Shown: one piece after another, positions 55,225 through 64,000 of the stretch
Layout of the letters: the number at the start of each line of letters is the position of its first letter
How positions within the stretch are numbered: position 1 is the first letter of the stretch
Source: DASQHY01 sp035602605
GTDB lineage: Bacteria; Acidobacteriota; Terriglobia; Acidiferrales; UBA7541
Length of the DNA stretch: 64,000 bases
Reading direction: 5' to 3'
NCBI GenBank assembly: GCA_035602605.1
Contig: DATNLZ010000139.1
Location: 1-64,000 of the forward strand
The notes under the pieces: generated by a model
Seen by the model: the letters and a program-made list of their open reading frames with translations, nothing else
Told to the model about the DNA's origin: nothing
The model's database searches: none
Translations under genes and position numbers: made by a program

Positions 55225-55369
55225 CAAGTCCTTTGCAAGGTAAAAAAGGGAGTGAGCGCCAACTGAGACGCACATTGTATCGGGCACCGTCGCTGACGAC
55301 AAGTTGCTTCTGTAAGGAGTATTTTCTCCGACAAATGAGACCGGCGAAACAAATCCGGCCGCGCAAGCC

Positions 55370-55398
55370 TTGCTGGCGCGTGACGCCCTGCTTATAAT
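55370..55398 (+). promoter_or_regulatory. Promoter for the GcvT-like gene
   Basis: TTGCTG (55370-55375), 17-base spacer, perfect TATAAT (55393-55398). Predicted start near 55405, giving a leader of about 18 bases that contains the AGGAGG ribosome binding site. Confidence 0.6.
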
Positions 55399-55422
55399 CC
55401 GAGCGCTGTCGCAGGAGGTCCT

Positions 55423-56622
55423 GTGCCGGTTGGAACTGCATTCCACGAGCGCACGTTCAAGCTGTGCGAAAGCCTGAACTATCGCGAGTGGTCAGGCTAT
55501 TACACCGTTAGCGTCTATGAAACGCATCATGAGCACGAATACAACGCCATCCGAAATGCATCTGCGCTCATTGATATTTCGCCTTTGTTCAAATACCACG
55601 TAAGGGGACGCGACGCGACAAAGTTTGTCAATCGCGTGATCGCGCGCGACATTAATAAAGTTTCGATTGGCCAGGTAATTTATTGCTGCTGGTGCGACGT
55701 ACACGGAAAAGTAATTGACGACGGCACGATTGCCAGGCTTGAGGAAAATGCGTATCGCTGGACCGCGGCGGATCCGAATTTGCGCTGGTTTCGGCAAAAT
55801 GCGCTGGGTCTCGAGCTTTCCGTTGATGACATCACCCAGGAGGTAGCCGCGCTGGCGCTGCAAGGACCCACTTCTGGACGTTTGCTGCAGCAGTTGGCCG
55901 GAGCGGATATCGCCAGCCTCAAATATTTCCGCATGACCCGCGGCACAATTGCAGGCGTGCCGGTGGAAATCTCGCGAACGGGATATACGGGTGACTTGGG
56001 GTATGAACTCTGGATGCCGTGGAACAATGCCGTGCGGGTCTGGGATGAGCTGATGACGGTCGGACAAGCCTTCGATATTCATCCGGCCGGAATGCTGGCA
56101 CTCGATATCGCGCGGATTGAAGCAGGGTTGATCCTGACCGACGTGGATTATGTTTCGAGCAAGAAAGCATTGATTGAATCGCAACAATATTCCCCATACG
56201 AAATTGGGCTTGGCCGCCTGGTTGACTTCAAGAAGGACCACTTCGTGGGCCGACCGGCGCTCGTCGAGGAACAAAACAAAGGCGCCACAAGGTCGCTTGT
56301 TGGCTTGGAGCTTCACTGGGACGAATTGGAGCAGCACTACGATGCCATCGGAATGCCGCCGCAAATTCCCGGCGTCGCTTCACGCGTGCCCGTTCCGGTC
56401 TATCGAGGAACCCAGCAGGTTGGCAAAGCCACATCCACGACGTGGTCGCCTGCGCTTAAAAAGATGATCGCGCTTGCCAGCATTTCGCGGCGGCATGCTA
56501 CTACCGGAACAAAACTGCAAATGGAAATAACCGTCGAGGCCGTTCGGCATAAAATCACCGCAACCATTGTGCCCCTTCCCTTTTTTAATCCTCCGCGTAA
56601 AACCGCTGTTCCAGTGGTTTGA
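55423..56622 (+). CDS. GcvT-family aminomethyltransferase-like protein
   Basis: 399 residues, GTG start with GCAGGAGG seven bases before. The GcvT fold is visible as SALIDISPLFKYHVRGRDAT, IYCCWCDVHGKVIDDGTIAR, EVAALALQGPTSGRLLQQLA, ISRTGYTGDLGYELWMP and the end KMIALASISRRHATTG. GcvT-like proteins bind tetrahydrofolate and take a methylene group from glycine or, in dimethylglycine/sarcosine oxidase systems, from N-methyl amines. The other glycine-cleavage proteins (P, H) are absent. With two FAD oxidoreductases diverging from it, an oxidative demethylation role is plausible but unproved. Confidence 0.88.
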   Translation: MPVGTAFHERTFKLCESLNYREWSGYYTVSVYETHHEHEYNAIRNASALIDISPLFKYHVRGRDATKFVNRVIARDINKVSIGQVIYCCWCDVHGKVIDDGTIARLEENAYRWTAADPNLRWFRQNALGLELSVDDITQEVAALALQGPTSGRLLQQLAGADIASLKYFRMTRGTIAGVPVEISRTGYTGDLGYELWMPWNNAVRVWDELMTVGQAFDIHPAGMLALDIARIEAGLILTDVDYVSSKKALIESQQYSPYEIGLGRLVDFKKDHFVGRPALVEEQNKGATRSLVGLELHWDELEQHYDAIGMPPQIPGVASRVPVPVYRGTQQVGKATSTTWSPALKKMIALASISRRHATTGTKLQMEITVEAVRHKITATIVPLPFFNPPRKTAVPVV

Positions 56623-56822
56623 GGTTGATCCGATGGTTGGCTCGACCCAGGACAGCTCGTGCGCCACAAAGAGGTGTGCTCGAGCTGCCCCCCTTACTGT
56701 GGATGGCGGACTGTTTCTTCGCTGCTGCCCTTCCCCTTGACAATGTACAGAATGAATGACGCTCAGAAATATGTGTTAAGCTGGCGCGCCGCAAACAAGT
56801 TTGTAAAGAACCCAAAGCGTCA

Positions 56823-58130
56823 GTGAGCAGCGAGCCTAAACAAAATCTGGTGCGAGCCATCGGCCGGTGGAGTCTCGCGGCGCTGATGGTCAATACCATG
56901 ATTGGCGCAAGCATCTTTGGCCTGCCTTCACTGATTGCCGCGCGCCTCGGAAGATTGAGTCCTGTGGCGTATCTTGTCGCGGGCGCAGGAGTCGCTTTTA
57001 TCGCGGCCTGCCTGGCTGAAGTCGCCTCCCAGTTTCGCGAAGCTGGTGGACCTTATCTATACGCGCGAACCGCATTCCCGCAATTCATGGCGATCCAAGT
57101 CGGATGGCTGACGTGGCTCACGCGAATTGCGGCGTCTTCGGCGGTTGCGAATCTGTTTGTTTCGTACCTCAGCGAGTTTTTTCCTGCCGTCAATAACATT
57201 GCGATGAGGGCAGCGGTTCTAAGCATGCTCATTGCATTTCTGGCGGCGGTAAATTATCGCGGCGTTAGCAGCGGGAAAAAACTCAGCAACTTTTTTACCG
57301 TGACCAAGCTCTTTCTTTTGCTGCTATTCATCGGCGGTGGAGTCACCGCGCTATTACTGCATCCCGCGATTCGCGTAACTCCTGCCGTGGTAGCAGCATC
57401 TGCCAGCGACTGGTTTGAAGCTGTGATCCTGATGGTCTACGCGTTCGGCGGATTTGAAGCCGCGCTCATTGTAACGGGCGAGGCACGCAATCCGCGAAAA
57501 GATGCCCCGTTCGCGTTGCTCGTCGCGCTCGTGACAACAACTCTGCTGTACATCTCGGTGCAGTACGTCGTGATTCACACACTACCGAACGCCGCCGCTT
57601 CGGTCAAACCGGCGGTAGATTCGGCGCGGTATTTTCTAGGTCCTGTCGGAACAACACTTGTGGCGGCAGGTACATTGGTTGCGGTTTACGGTTATCTGAG
57701 CGCGAATATGTTGCATACACCGCGGCTGACGTACGCGATGGGAGAGAGTGGAGACTTTCCGAGATTCTTCGCGGCCGTCCATCCGCGTTTCCAGACTCCG
57801 CATATTTCCATCGTAATTTTTGCGGTGATCATTCTTGTGTTCTCAATTGGCGGAAACTTCGAGTGGAATGCAACGCTTTCAGCGGTTTCGCGGCTCTTTA
57901 TTTATGGCTCGGTGGCCGCGGCTCTTCCAGCATTGCGGAAAAAACAGCCGCACGCTGATGCGTTTCGTCTCCCCGCCGGAATGCTGTTTGCGGGAGGCGC
58001 CCTGCTGTTCACACTCGCACTGGTGTCGCGTATGCACCGCCGCGAACTGATCGTCATGGTCATTACATCCGTGCTTGCGCTAGTGAACTGGCTCTGGGCT
58101 CGACGTCGTCCGCAGCAGTTGCCTGGATGA
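56823..58130 (+). CDS. APC-superfamily amino acid permease
   Basis: 435 residues, about twelve membrane helices, GTG start. TM1: VNTMIGASIFGLPSLIAARL; TM2-3 region: EVASQFREAGGPYLYARTAF. It is a different branch from the APC gene at 48.9 kb. It lies 200 bases downstream of the GcvT-like gene on the same strand and is probably its partner transporter. Confidence 0.88.
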   Translation: MSSEPKQNLVRAIGRWSLAALMVNTMIGASIFGLPSLIAARLGRLSPVAYLVAGAGVAFIAACLAEVASQFREAGGPYLYARTAFPQFMAIQVGWLTWLTRIAASSAVANLFVSYLSEFFPAVNNIAMRAAVLSMLIAFLAAVNYRGVSSGKKLSNFFTVTKLFLLLLFIGGGVTALLLHPAIRVTPAVVAASASDWFEAVILMVYAFGGFEAALIVTGEARNPRKDAPFALLVALVTTTLLYISVQYVVIHTLPNAAASVKPAVDSARYFLGPVGTTLVAAGTLVAVYGYLSANMLHTPRLTYAMGESGDFPRFFAAVHPRFQTPHISIVIFAVIILVFSIGGNFEWNATLSAVSRLFIYGSVAAALPALRKKQPHADAFRLPAGMLFAGGALLFTLALVSRMHRRELIVMVITSVLALVNWLWARRRPQQLPG

Positions 58131-58292
58131 CGCAAAGCTCAAGGCAGCTGCGCGGAACTCCAAGCCGCCAAGAGCGCCCAACCTATGGATATTCGAGCAG
58201 TTGTGGAACTGCGGCTCGTTTCGCGGCAACTGCAGGCTATGAACTGGCTTTCGTCGGGCAGAATTAATTTCTCTCAACTTTTAATTTGGGGA

Positions 58293-58321
58293 TTGACATT
58301 TTCCGGTTAACGTCCTAGATT
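58293..58321 (+). promoter_or_regulatory. Promoter for the trypsin-like protease gene
   Basis: TTGACA (58293-58298, perfect), 17-base spacer, TAGATT (58316-58321). Predicted start near 58328, leaving a leader of about 125 bases. This lies in the 323-base gap 58131-58453; nothing else is recognised there. Confidence 0.6.
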
Positions 58322-58453
58322 GCGCATCTGTCCCCGCGCCATCCGAGCGACCTGAAGCGCCAGCTGCTTGTGGAGATCAATCCCTGGAAAGCTGCGCCTC
58401 AAAAGTTACATTGCAATTACAAATGGTACGCCGATAAAAAAAGGAGAAATAAC

Positions 58454-59602
58454 ATGAAGAGTTGGTCCAAGTTGTTCCTGTGCGCGACGCTTCTGACTTT
58501 GCTGTGTCAGTTCAACGCCGCGGCGCAGGAAGTTCCGAAAATCATTTCCCAAACTCTAGACAAGGGCGCCCGGGCTGCGGCGCTGACATACTGGACAGCT
58601 GAAAAACTGCAGGCGGCGATCCCGATGGATCTAATGCATGCCGATTCGGCTAGCGCTCCGGCGGTCGCATCTGCGCCTCTTGAGCCCGGAAGCGAAGGAG
58701 CCACCCCCGCCCAACCCCCTTCCGCCTTGGGGTTTGCGGGCGGACTTGGGGCATTCACAGCGGCGACAACTACGCCTGAGCCGACATCGTTTGTGCAGTA
58801 CTATGCTTATCCTCCGCCCTACACCAGATCGGACGTCCCGGCAGATACCTATGACGAAACGGGGCTTTACATCCACTACCCACAGTCGACCATCGGAAAG
58901 CTCTTCTTCACCCTCCGGGGGATCAATTACGTGTGCAGCGCTTCAGTGGCTAGACCGCACCTGCTTGTCACGGCGCGGCACTGTGTCTATGATGGCATGT
59001 TTGCCACCAACGAAGTGTTCTATCCCGGTTGGCACAGTGGTCCAAATGTCAGCCTCTCGCCAGGGTCTTTGGGAGGGGGATGGCCCATGAGGACTGCGAT
59101 TACCTGGGGCTGCAGCCCCTGCGGTGTGGACGCCTATGACATAGCCTTTATCCAGACCTTCGATGACGACGGCTTCGGTTGCGGCGGAAGCTCTTTTGGG
59201 GCGCCAATCGAGGCTTATACTGGCTGGCTGGGAACATCTTGGGCCGGCAATGTTGGTAATGAACCCGTCCAGCATTACACTGAAGTGGGCTACCCTCAGG
59301 GTGCTCCATTCAACGGAAACCAGATGGTTTATTCACGTTCCAGTACCGAGGTCTTCGACCTCTTCGGATACACCGATACGGTCGGAGTAGGAAGTGACAT
59401 GACCGGAGGGTCAAGCGGCGGCCCGTGGATTGTAGGCTGGAACGAGGGCAGCGTTACTCCCGCGGGAGGAGACTACGTCAACGGACTCAACTCCTACAAA
59501 TTTATCTCTCCTAGCCGTCCGGAAGAGATGCACGGTCCTCAGTTTAAGGACTACAATTTCAACCAGCTCCGACTCTCGGCTGAAGGACTGGCCTGTCCAT
59601 AA
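58454..59602 (+). CDS. Secreted trypsin-like serine protease (S1 fold)
   Basis: 382 residues from the ATG at 58454, preceded by AAGGAGAAAT. Signal peptide LFLCATLLTLLCQFNAAAQ. A Pro/Ala-rich region of about 80 residues precedes the protease domain: His176 in LLVTARHCVYD, Asp229 in GVDAYDIAFIQ and Ser321 in DMTGGSSGGPW. The domain holds several Cys (CSAS, GCSPCG, GCGG) that probably form disulfides. The end GLNSYKFISPS is typical. An in-frame extension to 58370 was rejected. Confidence 0.9.
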   Translation: MKSWSKLFLCATLLTLLCQFNAAAQEVPKIISQTLDKGARAAALTYWTAEKLQAAIPMDLMHADSASAPAVASAPLEPGSEGATPAQPPSALGFAGGLGAFTAATTTPEPTSFVQYYAYPPPYTRSDVPADTYDETGLYIHYPQSTIGKLFFTLRGINYVCSASVARPHLLVTARHCVYDGMFATNEVFYPGWHSGPNVSLSPGSLGGGWPMRTAITWGCSPCGVDAYDIAFIQTFDDDGFGCGGSSFGAPIEAYTGWLGTSWAGNVGNEPVQHYTEVGYPQGAPFNGNQMVYSRSSTEVFDLFGYTDTVGVGSDMTGGSSGGPWIVGWNEGSVTPAGGDYVNGLNSYKFISPSRPEEMHGPQFKDYNFNQLRLSAEGLACP

Positions 59603-59621
59603 AAATCACACGAATTGCGGG

Positions 59622-59654
59622 GGATATACTGGGTTGTCAAGACCCGGTATATCC
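59622..59654 (+). terminator. Long hairpin after the protease gene
   Basis: GGATATACTGGGT pairs with ACCCGGTATATCC (13 pairs including one U-G) around a seven-base loop. It lies 20 bases after the stop but lacks a T-run, so it may be a stabilising stem or a weak terminator. Confidence 0.45.
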
Positions 59655-59691
59655 TCTCGCGTAGTCTCAAGACATGAGTTAGATAACCACG

Positions 59692-60138
59692 ATGACTTTC
59701 CGTCGATCACGCGCACGCGCATATGGCCTGCTAGGCATCGTGTTTCTCCTCGGAAGTACTTTGCTGGGAGCCGCGCCGCACGCACTCCACAGTAACGCTG
59801 CAACGTCCGAACAAGATCAGCAAACGCCAGCGAAAACAGGACGAACAAAGTCTAGCAACGGCCAGCAAGTGGGCTCGCGTTCCGCAAAAAAGGCTAGGGA
59901 AAAAAAGGCCGGCATCCATTTACAGGGAGTGCTCATAGAAGGCGGAGCGGAATGCCAAAGATTCCGCGCGTCCGATAATCGCTATTACACTCTAGAAGGC
60001 GACCTGCATGGATTCCATACCGGTGATCGCGTAGAAATTTCTGGAAACATTCCCCAGGTCTCGCACTGCATGCAAGACACTCCGATCCATGTCCAGAGCA
60101 TTCGAAAAGTTCAACCGCGCGACGCAGGTTCCCGCTGA
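59692..60138 (+). CDS. Exported protein with DUF5818-like domain
   Basis: 148 residues. Signal peptide AYGLLGIVFLLGSTLLGAAP, a polar Lys/Ser-rich linker, and a C-terminal domain (about 75-145): HLQGVLIEGGAECQRFRASD, YYTLEGDLHGFHTGDRVEIS and CMQDTPIHVQSI. This OB-like pattern with two Cys resembles DUF5818 proteins common in Acidobacteriota. Function unknown. Confidence 0.72.
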   Translation: MTFRRSRARAYGLLGIVFLLGSTLLGAAPHALHSNAATSEQDQQTPAKTGRTKSSNGQQVGSRSAKKAREKKAGIHLQGVLIEGGAECQRFRASDNRYYTLEGDLHGFHTGDRVEISGNIPQVSHCMQDTPIHVQSIRKVQPRDAGSR

Positions 60139-60191
60139 ATTAACAAACTGAGGGGCGTGCACTCAGGCCGAGATAGGTATGCGGTATTCCC

Positions 60192-61010
60192 TTGCCCGGG
60201 GGACCCTTCTGTGATGGACTCGTTGGCCGTGGAGAGTTGGGGGGGCACTTGATACCGACGATTGCGGGAGTGGCACTAGGCCTATGTCTTACCGCTACGA
60301 ATTTGGCCTCGGCACAGGCAACCGGAAGGAGCCAGCCCGGCCAGTTGCAACCGACCCTAGTCGAACAGAGTCGCGTTGAGCAGAGTTACACCGAACCGAA
60401 TCGCGATAAGCCAAGTGATGAAGAGCAGCGTCCCGCGGGGCACAGCCACGCGCCAAAAGTTCTGACCGACGCAAGCCAGACCGAGGCGTACCGGCCGCTT
60501 ACGGGCCAGCAGCGGATGGCATGGGTCGTTGTGGGCACGATTGGCCCGCGAAGTCTCGCTGGCGGCATTTTTACTTCCGCGTACAGCACAGCCCTCAATA
60601 ATCCGCGCGAGTATGGGCCGGGCTGGGAGGGATTTGGCAAGCGATACGGGATGCGGCTCACCGGCATCGCCACTGACAATTTGATGGAAGCGGGTGTGGG
60701 TGCACTGTGGGGAGAGGATCCCCGTTATTTTCGTGTGCCTGATGAGTCTTTTGGAAAGCGCGTCAAACATCTGATCAAGCTCACGTTCGCAACGCGCCGG
60801 CGTGACGGCGGCTATGGACCGGCTTACGCCCGTTTCATCGCCGTTCCAGGGAACAATTTCCTTTCGAATACCTGGCGCGTGGATAGCGAGAGCCGTACAA
60901 GAGATGCCTTAATCAGGACGCTCGAGGGATTCCTCGGTCAAATGGCCAGCAATGCTTTCGGGGAATTCTGGCCAGACGTGAAGACACGTGTATTTCACAG
61001 GAAGCACTGA
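60192..61010 (+). CDS. Exported protein of unknown function
   Basis: 272 residues from a TTG at 60192. A TTG at 60249 preceded by a G-rich stretch is an equally good start and would place the signal peptide (IPTIAGVALGLCLTATNLAS) at the N-terminus. The C-terminal 170 residues look compact, with small-residue-rich helices (RMAWVVVGTIGPRSLAGGIF, AGVGALWGEDPRYFRVPDES) seen in acidobacterial hypothetical proteins. No enzyme motif found. Confidence 0.68.
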   Translation: MPGGPFCDGLVGRGELGGHLIPTIAGVALGLCLTATNLASAQATGRSQPGQLQPTLVEQSRVEQSYTEPNRDKPSDEEQRPAGHSHAPKVLTDASQTEAYRPLTGQQRMAWVVVGTIGPRSLAGGIFTSAYSTALNNPREYGPGWEGFGKRYGMRLTGIATDNLMEAGVGALWGEDPRYFRVPDESFGKRVKHLIKLTFATRRRDGGYGPAYARFIAVPGNNFLSNTWRVDSESRTRDALIRTLEGFLGQMASNAFGEFWPDVKTRVFHRKH

Positions 61011-61192
61011 TCTGTTTGAACGGATCGAATCGCTTGGCCCACCAGAAACGCTCCACGTTTCCCGAACTGTCCCGGTACTCGTGCGCGCCTGCCTGTGCGT
61101 CGACCCATCAGTAGGCTTGGAAATCGCGTCGCAAAATGCCATGATGCGGGCCTCCTTTGGCACATGGAAGCTATTCATCAGGAGGACGGCGG

Positions 61193-63256
61193 ATGAAGGT
61201 TCGCGTGCACCATTTTTTGGCTATTGTTTCGATTCTACCGTGGATTGCTTCGACGAAATCTTTGCCAGCGCAAACTGGGAAGCATGGGATCACGTTTGAC
61301 GACCTGATGACTATGCAGCGTGTGAGCCAGCCGGCCATTTCGCCGGATGGAAAAACGGTGGCGTATACCGTGGCCACGGCGAACCTGGAAACCAATCGAA
61401 GTGAAAACAATGTTTGGATCGTCGCTATGCAAGGAGGTGCGGTAACGCAACTGACCCGGAGCGGGCACGATTCCGCGCCGAACTGGTCGCCCGATGGAAA
61501 GACAATCGCATTTCTTTCGTCGCGCAAAGGAACGTCACAAATTTATTTGCTCTCGACCGAGGGTGGCGAGGCGAGGCCGCTGACGCGTGTTTCAAGCGGG
61601 GCGGATATCGTCAAGTGGTCGCCCGATGGAAAGGTGCTGGCGTTCACTTCGTCGGTGTACCCCGATTGCCGAGATGATGCATGCAACATTGCGCGCGATG
61701 AGGAGAAAGAAAAAGATAAGGTCAAGGCGCGGGCATACGAGCATCTGCTTTTCCGCCACTGGACGCACTGGAGCGAAGGTAAACGCAATCATCTTTTTGT
61801 GGTGGCCGTTGACGGCGCCACGAGCCCGCGCGATTTGACCGCTGGCGCGGACTACGACGTACCCCCGGACGAACGTGGCGGCACCGAAGACATTGGATTC
61901 TCGCCTGATGGCAAAGAGATTTGTTTCACGGCGGTAACCGACAAAATGGAAGCGATCAGCACAAATGCTGATTTATTTGTTGTGCCTACCTCTGGCGGCG
62001 AGCCAAAGCGCATCACAACGAATCCGGGCTTCGATGGCAATCCTGTTTACTCACCGGATGGACGATGGATCGCTTACCACGCGCAATTTACTCCTGGGTA
62101 TGAGTCCGACCGGTGGCGCGTGATGATCTATGACCGGCAAACGCATAATCACGAAAATCTTAGCGAGCGGTTCGATCGCAGCGCCATAAACCTGGCATGG
62201 TCAGCGGATAGCAAGACAATTTACTTTGAGGGCGAGGATAAATTCTTGACGCCGATTTACGCCCTGAGCGCAAAACCCGGCGCTGAGCCGAGCAAGATTG
62301 TGAGCGATGGGACCAACGGCGCGGTCTCTGTAAGCGCTGATGGCCGGACGATTGTTTTTACGCGAGCGAGCGATACCATGCCTGCAGAAATTTTTGCCGC
62401 GTCGGGGGATGGCAGCGGCGTCCGCCAGATCACGCATCACAACGATGCACGCGTGGCTTCGCTGGAATTGCCCGCGGCTGAATCGTTTTGGTTTGATGGC
62501 GCTGAAGGCGCAAAGGTGCAGGGGATGCTGATCCGGCCGCCGCGTTTCGATGCATCGCGAAAGTATCCGCTACTGTTGCTGATTCACGGCGGCCCCCAAA
62601 ATATGTGGGCAAACAGTTGGAGCTACCGGTGGAATCCCCAAGTGTTTGCCGCGCCCGGTTACGTCGCGGTAATGATCAATCCACACGGGTCAACCGGCTA
62701 TGGACAAAATTTTACGGATTCAATCCGCGACGATTGGGGCGGGAAACCGTACATCGATTTGATGAAAGGCGTGGATTATGTTTTGGAAAAATACACTTTC
62801 ACGGATGGCAGCCGGATGGGCGCCGCGGGCGGGTCGTACGGCGGTTATATGGTTGACTGGATGGCGGTGCACACCGGGCGCTTCAAAGCATTCATTAGTC
62901 ATGCAGGAATTTTTGAGAAGTGGAGCATGTACGGGGCAACCGAGGAGTTGTGGTTTGAAGAGCACGACATGGGCGGTACTCCGTGGTCGAATCCTGAAAG
63001 CTACCGCAAGTGGTCGGCTCTTACGTACGCGGAGGCGCTCGGGAAATATAAGACGCCCACGCTCGTCATCGGTGGAGAGGGGGATTTTCGCGTACCTTAC
63101 ACGCAAAGTCTGGAGTTTTTCACCGCACTGCAACGGCAGGGCGTGCCTTCGAAGTTGGTCATGTATCCGGATGAGGGCCATTGGATACTGAAGCCGCTCA
63201 ACAGCAAGTATTGGCACAAGACATTTCTGGATTGGTTGGCAACCTATCTGAAGTGA
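61193..63256 (+). CDS. S9-family prolyl-oligopeptidase-type peptidase
   Basis: 687 residues; the ATG at 61193 has CAGGAGG eight bases upstream and starts a signal peptide (HHFLAIVSILPWIAS). A beta-propeller of repeated SPDGK blades (PAISPDGKTVAYTV, NWSPDGKTIAFLSS, GFSPDGKEICFTA) precedes the alpha/beta hydrolase domain. Catalytic residues: Ser in AAGGSYGGYMVDW, Asp in GGEGDFRVPYTQS, His in PDEGHWILKP. Family members are dipeptidyl- or acylaminoacyl-peptidases. An in-frame ATG at 61157 was rejected. Confidence 0.93.
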   Translation: MKVRVHHFLAIVSILPWIASTKSLPAQTGKHGITFDDLMTMQRVSQPAISPDGKTVAYTVATANLETNRSENNVWIVAMQGGAVTQLTRSGHDSAPNWSPDGKTIAFLSSRKGTSQIYLLSTEGGEARPLTRVSSGADIVKWSPDGKVLAFTSSVYPDCRDDACNIARDEEKEKDKVKARAYEHLLFRHWTHWSEGKRNHLFVVAVDGATSPRDLTAGADYDVPPDERGGTEDIGFSPDGKEICFTAVTDKMEAISTNADLFVVPTSGGEPKRITTNPGFDGNPVYSPDGRWIAYHAQFTPGYESDRWRVMIYDRQTHNHENLSERFDRSAINLAWSADSKTIYFEGEDKFLTPIYALSAKPGAEPSKIVSDGTNGAVSVSADGRTIVFTRASDTMPAEIFAASGDGSGVRQITHHNDARVASLELPAAESFWFDGAEGAKVQGMLIRPPRFDASRKYPLLLLIHGGPQNMWANSWSYRWNPQVFAAPGYVAVMINPHGSTGYGQNFTDSIRDDWGGKPYIDLMKGVDYVLEKYTFTDGSRMGAAGGSYGGYMVDWMAVHTGRFKAFISHAGIFEKWSMYGATEELWFEEHDMGGTPWSNPESYRKWSALTYAEALGKYKTPTLVIGGEGDFRVPYTQSLEFFTALQRQGVPSKLVMYPDEGHWILKPLNSKYWHKTFLDWLATYLK

Positions 63257-63324
63257 GGATGCCTAGTGGCCTCGCGTCTGTACGCAGTTTTGCGACCAGT
63301 GCGTGTGGGACTGGTCCTACCTAC

Positions 63325-64000
63325 ATGAAGAGACGACATTTCCTTTCTCTTAGCGCGGCAGCCGGTGCTCTGACCCGGGTTCCGCGGGCGGCCTACCAGA
63401 CCAGTGGAGAGGCCAAACGCTTGCAACCGGGCATATGGAAATTTTCTCTGGGCGCCCCTGAAAGAATTACACCCGTAACTACACGACGCTATAGTCCGGC
63501 GACCCTTGACGGCCTTCCGACGGTGGATACCTGCCCCGTCCCCGTAGCCGGGTCGGCGTCACGCTGCGGGTATCTGGTCAGCATCCCGCTCGAGGCCAAT
63601 GAGATCGTCTATGGGTTGGGCCTTCAGATGCAATCGTTCATCCAGCGCGGACTAAAGAAGAAGCTGCGGGTTAACGCTGATCCGAAAGTGGATTCCGGCG
63701 ATTCCCATGCGCCGGTGCCGTTCTACGTGACCACGCGCGGTTATGGCGTGCTCATCGATACGGCGCGATATGCCAATTTTTATTGTGGAAACAAACAGCG
63801 CAAGGGTGCGCGCAAGCCCAAAGAAATGCCCGAGAGCGAAAGTGCGATCGCGAACGATGCCCTCCCAGCCGCATACAAACGTTACCGCTTTGGTGAGCGC
63901 AGTGAGGTTCTGGTCGAGATTCCCGAGGCTCTGGGAGTAGATGTGTATGTCTTCGGTGGACCAACAATGCGTCAGGCCGTGCAGCGCTACAACCTATTCG
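63325..64000 (+). CDS. GH31-family glycosidase, N-terminal part (cut by window end)
   Basis: 225 codons, open at the window edge. The start KRRHFLSLSAAAGALTR contains a twin-arginine-like RR pair and a short hydrophobic stretch, suggesting export. The following N-terminal beta-sandwich of GH31 is recognisable: NEIVYGLGLQMQSFIQRG, PFYVTTRGYGVLIDTARYAN and VYVFGGPTMRQAVQRYN. GH31 enzymes are alpha-glucosidases or alpha-xylosidases. The catalytic barrel lies beyond the window. Confidence 0.82.
   Translation, partial: MKRRHFLSLSAAAGALTRVPRAAYQTSGEAKRLQPGIWKFSLGAPERITPVTTRRYSPATLDGLPTVDTCPVPVAGSASRCGYLVSIPLEANEIVYGLGLQMQSFIQRGLKKKLRVNADPKVDSGDSHAPVPFYVTTRGYGVLIDTARYANFYCGNKQRKGARKPKEMPESESAIANDALPAAYKRYRFGERSEVLVEIPEALGVDVYVFGGPTMRQAVQRYNLF

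Noticed and set aside
1..64000. CRISPR array, prophage or integron
   Set aside because: No repeat-spacer series, phage structural genes or attC-like sites seen.

Overview
The window looks like a chromosomal segment of a Gram-negative, aerobic, heterotrophic bacterium, most likely an Acidobacteriota member. This is inference from moderately high GC, many exported proteases and hydrolases (S1, S8, S9, S10, NlpC/P60, GH31), acidobacterial-type small exported proteins (a DUF5818-like one among them), RND efflux genes, a type IV pilus retraction ATPase and PilZ proteins. No rRNA, CRISPR array, prophage or replication origin was seen. Two tRNA genes are present: Arg(ACG) and His(GTG).

Layout. 0.3-10.4 kb: a PstS-like phosphate-binding gene broken by an in-frame stop, a decayed small exported protein, an intact mdtABC-type efflux operon on the minus strand, and a small exported protein split by a stop. 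10.8-15.9 kb: tRNA-Arg, then a minus-strand group of N-acyl-D-amino-acid deacylase-like enzyme, sodium:solute symporter and amidase. 16-24.8 kb: small conserved proteins, patatin phospholipase, DedA plus HAD phosphatase, a membrane-anchored coiled-coil protein, dienelactone hydrolase, a sugar-binding-type protein with no export signal, a GNAT remnant and a di-heme peroxidase-like cytochrome. 25.5-36 kb: NlpC/P60 protein, three short genes of 55-77 codons, an apparently inactive mannosyl-3-phosphoglycerate phosphatase homologue, subtilisin, PAP2 phosphatase, an exported TIM-barrel protein, PilZ, and a NarL/NarX-like two-component system.

36.3-40.5 kb: tRNA-His, a two-gene insertion sequence whose transposase is frameshifted, then an HTH-Mop (molybdate-binding type) regulator followed by a porin whose promoter carries two inverted repeats. 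40.6-44.2 kb: PilZ diverging from pilT, then an S10 carboxypeptidase. 44.3-48.8 kb: a minus-strand surface-glycan group (two methyltransferases, a polyprenyl-phosphate-type GT2 and a GT39-like membrane transferase). 48.9-58.1 kb: the most coherent and least explained block: two APC permeases, an L-glutamate-semialdehyde dehydrogenase, two adjacent COG1233-type FAD oxidoreductases and a divergent GcvT-like aminomethyltransferase, read here as a candidate amine or N-methyl amino-acid catabolic module. 58.4-64 kb: trypsin-like protease, two exported proteins of unknown function, an S9 peptidase, and the start of a GH31 glycosidase cut by the window edge.

Themes: peptide and amino-acid scavenging (exported proteases, amidase, deacylase, permeases, dehydrogenase), envelope functions, and gene decay near the left end, where three reading frames are each interrupted by a single stop codon (TAA, TAG and TGA).
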